From contig NC_085859.1 of assembly GCF_034702125.1 (NCBI RefSeq), positions 9,202,848 to 9,266,847 on the forward strand: a stretch of DNA of 64,000 bases. The letters are read 5' to 3'. The DNA comes from Engraulis encrasicolus. Its lineage: Eukaryota > Chordata > Actinopteri > Clupeiformes > Engraulidae. A program made the translations under genes and the position numbers. The notes under the pieces are model-generated. The model saw only the letters and a program-made list of their open reading frames with translations. It was not told the origin of the DNA and did not search any database. Below are positions 57,496 to 64,000 of the stretch, piece after piece; position 1 is the first letter of the stretch, and every line of letters begins with the position of its first letter.

Positions 57496-60400
57496 TTAAA
57501 GAATACTCATAAGTCTGTCATTTTTCTTATTGTTTACAAGTTTGAGAGAATTGAGAAGAGAAGACATTTCTAAAATAAATATCAATTTTTGCTTATGAAT
57601 AAAAAACTTAGCATGTAAAAGGAAGAAATTCACTAAAAATTCAAAAGAAGGGTCACTTGAGTTTTCATAATAAAAGAAAATATCTTTAAGACTGAAAACA
57701 TAAAGGTCTTGCTGTGAAAAAAGATAAAAACTAAGGTCTGCAAGAAAGCGTTTCACTGTGTTACAGTCAAAAAATAAATGTACAAGAGTTTAATCTTCAT
57801 TACCACAAAAAGAGCAATTTGAACTGAAGTCTGTGTATTTGGAAATAAATACATTTGTGGGGTAAATCTTATGGAGAATTTTAAAATGAGTTTCCTTTAT
57901 TTTATTCGTAATGCAGTATTTGTGAGGTAGTAGCCAAGCCTTCTTCCAAATGATGTCTTGAACTAAAGGATTCCAAAAAAATTTCCCTCTAGGAGTGATT
58001 CTGTCCCTTTGTTGAAGAGATTTACGTATATGTTTGTTGTCACATTTTTTATCAAATATGTTAATGCCGTTCAATATGATTTCTGAGGAGAGTGGAGTAA
58101 AATTAGGTAAATTATATGACAGGTGACTTTTAATTAAAAGCGCTAACCCTTGAGGGATTGCCTTTATAACTGTTTGAAATTGACGAAAGGGTATAGGAAA
58201 AAGAAAACGTGACAGAAACTGTTCATACGTCAAGAAAGAACCTGAATCATCAAATAAAGAGAAAATATCATAAATTCCATGTTCAAACCAACTAGGGTAA
58301 AATAAGGTTTTGTTTCTTACAGTGATATCAGAATTGTTCCATATAAATACTTTATGGGGGGAGAAGTTATGAACAAAGCACATTCTCCAGGCAAGTAGGC
58401 ATTGCTTATGGAAATTAGAAAGTTTAAGAGGTAGTTTAGAAGGGGAAAAGTTGCACTTAAGAATAAAAGAAAGACCACCTAATTTATTGAATATGTGATT
58501 AGGGATAAAGAACCAGAGTGAGTTGGGTTGTAAAAGGCATCTCCGAATCCAACCAGTCCTGAAGGAGTTGATTGTGTTGGAGAAGTCTAAAACATCTAGG
58601 CCTCCATTAGCTTTACAACCTGCCACCACTTCCTTCTTTAATTTATGAGGTTTATTTCTCCAAATGAAATCCAGAAATAATTTGTTGACCTGTTTTATTG
58701 TTTTGTCTTTTAGAAATAAGGAGAGAGATGGATAAACAAAATGAGAAAGACCATCTGCTTTAGAAAGCAATACTCTACCATATATACTAAGATCTCGTTG
58801 TAACCAGGAGTTAAAGATGTTCTTGGCTTTTATTATTTTCCCTGCAAAATTTAATTCCTCTCTTATCTTGGGATCCTTAGTTATTTGTATACCTAAATAT
58901 TTAACTGTTTGTTTTACTGGGATGTTATACAATACTGTATCATTGCAGACCTGTAGGGGTAATATTTCACATTTTGAAACATTCAACTTTAGGCCTGATG
59001 CATCAGAAAACTGCTCCACAAGAGCCAGCGCATGAGGAAGTTGTAATTTATCTTGTAAAAATAAAATTGTGTCATCTGCCAGTTGTGATATTTTAATTTC
59101 CCTTTCAAAAATGGTTAGGCCCTTTAAATCAGAATCATTCAGTATACTTAAAGCAAGAAGCTCTGTCACTAGCAGAAATAAAAATGGGGAAAGAGGGCAC
59201 CCTTGCCTTATTCCACGCTCAACATTGAATCTTTGAGTAGTGCTGTGGTTAACTATTACAGAGCTGTTTATGTCCTTATAAAGCGTCTGTATAATATTAA
59301 TAAAGGGTTCACCAAATCCAAATAGCTTGAGAGATTGAAAAATAAACTGATGCTCAATGGAGTCAAAGGCCTTGTAAAAGTCTAGTAGTAGCATGAGAGC
59401 TTCAGAGTGTACCTCATCTGAGTAATCCAAAAGATCAAGTACCAGTCTTATATTGTTTGTAATGTGGCGATTTTTCATGAATCCAGATTGTGTCTCTGAT
59501 ATGATAGCATCAAGGCCAGTTTTGAACCTTTTTGCAAAGACCAGTGCTAAAATTTTATAGTCAATTGTTAACAGAGATATTGGGCGCCAATTTTCAACGG
59601 AATGCACATCTTTCCCTGGTTTAGGAATTAGAGAAATAACTCCTTGCTTCATAGTTGTCGTCATATGCATTTGTTCAATACATTCTGTGAACATACAGAA
59701 TAATGGGTTCTCAATGTATTCCCAGAAATGAACATAGAATTCTATAGATAAACCATCTATACCGGGGGCTTTACCTTTCTTCATTGAAAAGAGTGCTTTC
59801 CTTATCTCTGTTTTCGTTATGTCAGAGTCACAGAATGACATATAAGAGTCATCTATGGTTGGAATGTATCTCTCAATTTTTTTGATGAACACCTCTGCTG
59901 TACAGTCATTAAAATTGGAGGTGTATAATTCTTTATAGAAATTATAAACATGGTTTGAAATTTGAGTGTCATCATTACAGATTTTACCATTAATATTAAG
60001 ACAGTTCAGCATTTTCCTTTGACCATTCCTTTTCTCCAAAGCAAAAAAGTAAGTAGAGTTTTTCTCTCCCTCTTCCAGCCATTTGGCTCTAGACCGCACA
60101 AAGGCACCTCTTGCTAGATTTAAATAAAGAGCATCAAGTTGCAGACTGATTTGTTTTATTTCTAACTTTTCTTCTTCTGTATTATCTTCTTTGGATAATA
60201 CATTTAAGCGTTGCAATAATTCAGTTTCTAACTGATTCCTACTGGCTTTAATTAGTTTACATCGTTTTGAAGCAATGAGTCTGGTTTTGTATTTAAAAAA
60301 TTCCCATTTTTGTTTGTATCCATCACTGCAATCAGCAAACAGCTCTTTAATAAGTGCTTTAATACAGTTATTGAATTCCTCATCAGTTAATAAGGAATTA

Positions 60401-61193
60401 TTAAATTTCCAATATCCTCTTATTGCTGGTTTGGTGTGTAGGTCACCAATCTTGAGAGTTATGAGTTTGTGATCTGTTAAAGGTGCAGCAGAGTGGGTGG
60501 TATCTATAACTAAAGACAAAGCAGACTGTGAGACTAAAAAAAAATCAATTCTTGATTTCAATGTCATAGTATTGTTGGACCAAGTGAAATCAACTAAATC
60601 TGGGTTAAAGAAACGCCAAGTATCAGTTAAAGATAGATCAGAAGTTAAGGACAATATTAAGTTATTTAAATAAGAACTTTGATTCAACTTCATAATCTAT
60701 CAATTGAACCGTCCATACATTCATTGTAATCTCCACCCAGAATGATTATTGAGTCTTTATATTTGTCATTGAGTGATTTAGTTTTACTGGAGATCTCAGC
60801 AAAAAGGATTTTGTTAAGTTGACTAGAATTATACCCATAGATATTACCGATAATAAAGGTTTTCTTATCGTATTTGGCAACAATTAAGACCCATCTACCT
60901 TCTAAAGAATGCATCATTTCCAAAACCTCTCCTTTAAATCTATGTAAGAGTATCGCAACACCTGCAGAGTGGCTGCTACCATGAGAATAGTAGGTCTTGT
61001 TCCCCCATTGTAATTTCCAAAATTTACCATCTTCTTCAAGTGAGTGTGTTTCTTGTAACAGAACAAAATCTGCCTCACTTCTCTTGCAAAATAAAAATAA
61101 AGCCTTTCTTTTCACATTTTCTCGTATTCCTCTAACATTTAAAGACACACAACACAAAGATTCAACCATGAAAATAAACTTAACAATAAACAC
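57496..61193 (-). pseudogene. L1 ORF2: endonuclease-reverse transcriptase, two lesions
   Basis: Endonuclease part (61193-60690): SLNVRGIRENVKRKA, LLQETHS and GGDYNEC motifs. A frameshift near 60700, just after DGSIDR, changes frame. The second part (60693-57790, 967 codons) has TDHKLITL (endonuclease SDH-type motif), KKGKAPGIDGLSIEFY, WRPISLL, LLLDFYKAFDSIEH, RQGCPLSPFLFLL and QLADDTILF (LADD catalytic pair). A TAA at 57790 then falls inside the C-terminal Cys-His motif (CSFCGNED, stop, then LVHLFFDC), and the same frame goes on to 57496. Only two lesions over 3.7 kb, so inactivation was recent. Confidence 0.9.
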
Positions 61194-61600
61194 TGATATG
61201 CAAGAACTTGCACAAAAAACTCACCTACAAAGGGAGGTGGATAACAACCTTAACATATTCTGATGCACAATAAGCATCACCAGATAGCCTATTAAACTTA
61301 TTGAAATCTCTTTAAGTTCAGCTCACTGAGTGTAAACTGACTGTTTATTTTGAATTTAGGCTTATTGAAAAACAAAGGATTTTTTTTTTTGGTATGGGCT
61401 AATATCAGCAAAAGAGAGAAAAAAAATAGGCTACCACAGAAGTTACTGGGAAATATAGGCCTATCCTATAAATTAGAGTAGGTCTAACCATACAACTTAA
61501 AAAGGCAGGACTAAATTAAGAGCCCATCATCTCTGAAGGAAAATAAGAGCAAAGGTAGATTTGGCATGTTTACTAGAAATGGAGCTATAGCCTATGCCAT

Positions 61601-61822
61601 TCAATCCACAGTGACCTCTGTATAATCATATCTTTTACCGTCGATGAGAGCATGAGAGTCTTTGAAAGATGCCTTCTTCCCTTGGCTTCTTGCCTTCTGG
61701 ACTAAAGGCCACAACTTCTCTCGTGCCGCTCTATCTTCTGGTGGGACAGGCTCCGTGATAGATAGTTCGTTATGCTGAAGACACTTGCACTTTTTCGAAG
61801 CTTGCCAGATCGCGTCTCTCAC
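61601..61822 (-). pseudogene. L1 ORF1, C-terminal part
   Basis: VRDAIWQASKKCK, then REKLWPLVQKARSQGKKASF and DGKRYDYTEV, the conserved ORF1 C-terminal domain. The codon GTG at 61822 follows directly, in phase, on the TCA codon at 62886-62888 on the other side of the insertion. Confidence 0.85.
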
Positions 61823-62885
61823 GCCTAGTACCGACTGGGGAAATTGGCAGGCGGGATCCGCGACGCGCAATATCGCGCTGGGGGTGTGGTCACGGATACT
61901 CCCAGTAGATTCTCCCCGGGGCTAACAACGCTGCTCACCCGACTTTCGAGCCTCGCGGCGCGGCATTGTCTCGCAGCTGACACCGGGTAGACCGAGCGAG
62001 ATAACAAACGGCGAAAGGTCGTTTGCACACATTACTCACCCAATATCACAACACAGTGTGTACATGGCTTAAATTTGATTGTGTTTTGGTCCTAGATAAC
62101 ATTTAAGCCCCGTTATATCAGTATAGAAGTACAGAAGTAGTCTAATATAAGCTTGTAGCTGTCTGGTTCTGGTAAAATGCTAACGTTAGCTTACCCGGTT
62201 AGCTCAAAACATCGAGTGATCAAATGGTAATGTGGGGTAACCTATTTGTGTTACATAAGTTCGTGGTGCATTTTTACATCAATCCGTGGTAGTTGTGACA
62301 TTTATAAGCATTTAGGGTCTTTATATTAAGCAAAAACGTGATGTTGGAAATCACAGAAATCGCCGCCATGTTTTTCAAATTTTTTTGTAACTCCCGCCCT
62401 TGCTACCCATACGCCCATCTGATTGGTTATTGGACCATCAAATTTGCATGATATAGAGATCTCGTCTATATCAAACCGCGTCCCGCTGCGATATCGCTTC
62501 CCCTCCGCGCTGTCAAGCGCGATATCGCCCCCATTCAAAGTCAATGAGAGCGGAGCGGAATTACTCTGTGTGGGTACGGGCCGACACTCTCTCTGAATTT
62601 TTTTTCTTTTTTTTTTTTTGTTTTTTTTTTTTTTTTTTTTATTTTTTTTTACTGTTTTTGATTTACTTGATTAATTTGTTAATACTCATATTATTACTAT
62701 TATTTACTTTAATTTATTATACTTCATGATATCCTTCATGAATTTAGACTTTATTTGACTTCTTTTTGGTTACTTCTATAGGCCTACTTCAAACTACGCA
62801 GTGTTGTTGCTCCACCCACAATTTCGTTGACTTCATTGACAATGACAATAAACTCCTTGAACTTGAACTTGAACTTGAACTTGAA
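61823..62885 (+). mobile_element. 1,063-bp insertion within L1 ORF1
   Basis: CpG-rich first part, a long T tract (62599-62651), then GACAATGACAATAAACTCC followed by TTGAAC repeats (about 62856-62885), which look like a LINE/SINE 3' tail on the plus strand. No target-site duplication: the L1 codons on both sides join without extra bases. I do not recognise the family. Confidence 0.65.
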
Positions 62886-63548
62886 TGAGAAGCGGATGAT
62901 AATTGAGCTGCACTTCGCATCCGTTGGTGGCGGCCCGAGGCGATGTACCACATCCACACCCGCGTAGAGGTCGTTAGCAGGAAGATCAGTTGCCACTCGC
63001 TGTAGAACCTCGATGACTCTCCCTCTGACATCTTCTCCAGCTTGTTCTTTCAAACCATGGAGTTTCAGAAAGGATCTCCAGCCGTAGCGTTGCGTTTCAA
63101 TCAAAGCTTTTTTCAAAGCGGTGTTGTCTTTTTGCAGCATGTGCACTTCATTCTGCAGACGGGAAAGCTCCTTTTTGTTTTCACCAACCTCGGCAACGAG
63201 TTGCTTCACTGTAGTGGATAATTTGTCCAGTTCTTTTGAAGTAGCCTGAGTTGTTTTTTCAATCACTGACACTTTCTGGAAGGTAGCATCATGCTTGAGG
63301 GACAATTTGCTTATCGCAGCTAAAATGTCCTCGTTAACACTGTGTGATTCTTCTCTTTTAGATTTTTTGGACAACGGTTTCACTGGGGTATCCGGCAAGG
63401 GAATTAGTGCAATGTCTTCAGTTATTTTTGAATTCGAGTCGTCAAAGAATATCATGTCTTCCACTTGCTCACCCACATGGTTAGCCTTGTCTGCTGCCAT
63501 CTTCGGTATCTTCTTCTTTATTTTTCCACTCTTCAATTTCTTTCCCAT
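62886..63548 (-). pseudogene. L1 ORF1, N-terminal part (coiled coil and RRM)
   Basis: Starts MGKKLKSGKIKKKIP (basic), then a leucine-rich coiled coil (about residues 70-150, with LSRLQNEVHMLQKDNTALKK), then an RRM-like start (RSFLKLHGLKEQ; RVIEVLQRVATDLP; VDVVHRLGPP). It breaks off after IIIRFS at 62886 where a 1,063-bp insertion begins. ORF1 protein binds L1 RNA as a trimer. Confidence 0.85.
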
Positions 63549-63708
63549 GAAGTTCAGTTATTAAACATAGCGTAACACGAAATAAAACGAATGGTTTGCA
63601 TCAATATTAGTTGTTATAAAGTTGTAATAACCACTTCCCTTGACGAGCTCAAACGAACACGCCTTCCTCCGCTGACGCCATCTTGGCCCCCCATCGGAAG
63701 TGAACCAT

Positions 63709-64000
63709 GCTGAGACCTTTATTGACGCGATTGCGCTTTGCCAATGACGCTAGGGTGTTCATAAAGACGCAGGGCTACTATTTTCAAAGGCGGGTCGGGA
63801 AACGGGCCGGGTCAATATTTTTCATGAATATTTCTTGCGGGCAGGGCAAGCGGACGGGAAAAAAGCGGTCGGGTGTGTTTTGTTTTTTCGTCGACCCGCG
63901 CATCACTGGACTGGATATTCCGTAGAGTTCACCAAAGAGTATCCAATCACTGGGCGTGAGTAATTAGGCTGATACACTTGGAAGTGCACTGTCCTAGGTT
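63709..64000. other. Right flank of the L1; partial MITE-like repeat
   Basis: Contains GGCGGGTCGGGAAACGGGCC and GTCGACCCGCGCATCACTGG, typical of a hAT MITE right end; the matching left end was not found. No TRIM RING exon. Confidence 0.4.

Larger units (their letters stand above)
57306..63690 (-). mobile_element. Near-full-length LINE-1 with 18-bp TSD
   Basis: 6,385 bp on the minus strand, with a poly(A) tail (T run at 57306-57329) and an 18-bp TSD CCATCGGAAGTGAACCAT at 57288-57305 and 63691-63708. Holds ORF1, ORF2 and a short 5' UTR (63549-63690). It shares orientation with TRIM B. Defects: an insertion in ORF1, a frameshift and a nonsense codon in ORF2. Confidence 0.93.

Overview
The window is nuclear DNA from a ray-finned (teleost) fish. 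Evidence: spliced fish-type TRIM (finTRIM/TRIM16-like) genes with 96-bp and 234-bp coiled-coil exons and a B30.2 exon; Rex1, L2 and L1 retrotransposons; many hAT, Tc1, piggyBac and Kolobok-type DNA transposons; tRNA-derived SINEs; and very long CA/GT microsatellites. No bacterial, plasmid or phage features are present. Species cannot be named from the sequence alone. All TSD, splice and repeat calls were made by reading the sequence; no search was run.

The host genes are a tandem array of TRIM genes, all on the minus strand. Copy 1 is dead: a B30.2 scrap at about 2.9 kb and a RING scrap at about 9.4-9.5 kb bracket inserted transposons. Copy A (14457-23193) has eight exons whose phases join into one open frame of about 594 codons (RING, two B-boxes, coiled coil, PRY-SPRY), although its introns hold a full-length dead Tc1 element and an L2 fragment with a nested hAT MITE. 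Copy B (29863-56066) has seven matching exons in frame, but its RING exon is not in the window. One B intron is 21.3 kb, against 1.4 kb in copy A, because of nested transposons.

Region by region: 0.1-2.75 kb, truncated LINE; 3.3-8.8 kb, a 5.4-kb TTAA-flanked palindromic THAP element inside another palindromic element; 9.4-14.4 kb, TRIM remnants, MITEs, SINEs; 14.4-23.2 kb, TRIM A; 23.8-24.85 kb, a duplicated TRIM 3' flank with a 398-bp inversion; 25.1-28.9 kb, an unclassified transposon with a 9-bp TSD; 28.9-31.1 kb, B30.2 scrap and the TRIM B 3' exons; 31.1-51.9 kb, a nest containing a hAT with a ZBED-type transposase remnant, a possible 13.5-kb piggyBac-like composite, an LTR element with almost no interior primed by tRNA-Ser, a decayed THAP gene, a ZMYM1-like hAT and a Rex1 LINE split by two MITEs; 52.3-56.1 kb, TRIM B exons with a hAT MITE 13 bp from a splice donor; 57.3-63.7 kb, a near-full-length L1 with an 18-bp TSD, broken in both ORFs.

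The likely biology is innate immune: TRIM E3 ligases whose B30.2 variable loops differ between copies while the rest is conserved. The strongest non-routine observations are the TTAA insertion that carries its own empty-site control, a Tc1-type excision footprint visible by comparing paralogous flanks, the B30.2 loop length change caused by a short tandem duplication, and the nested expansion of a TRIM intron.
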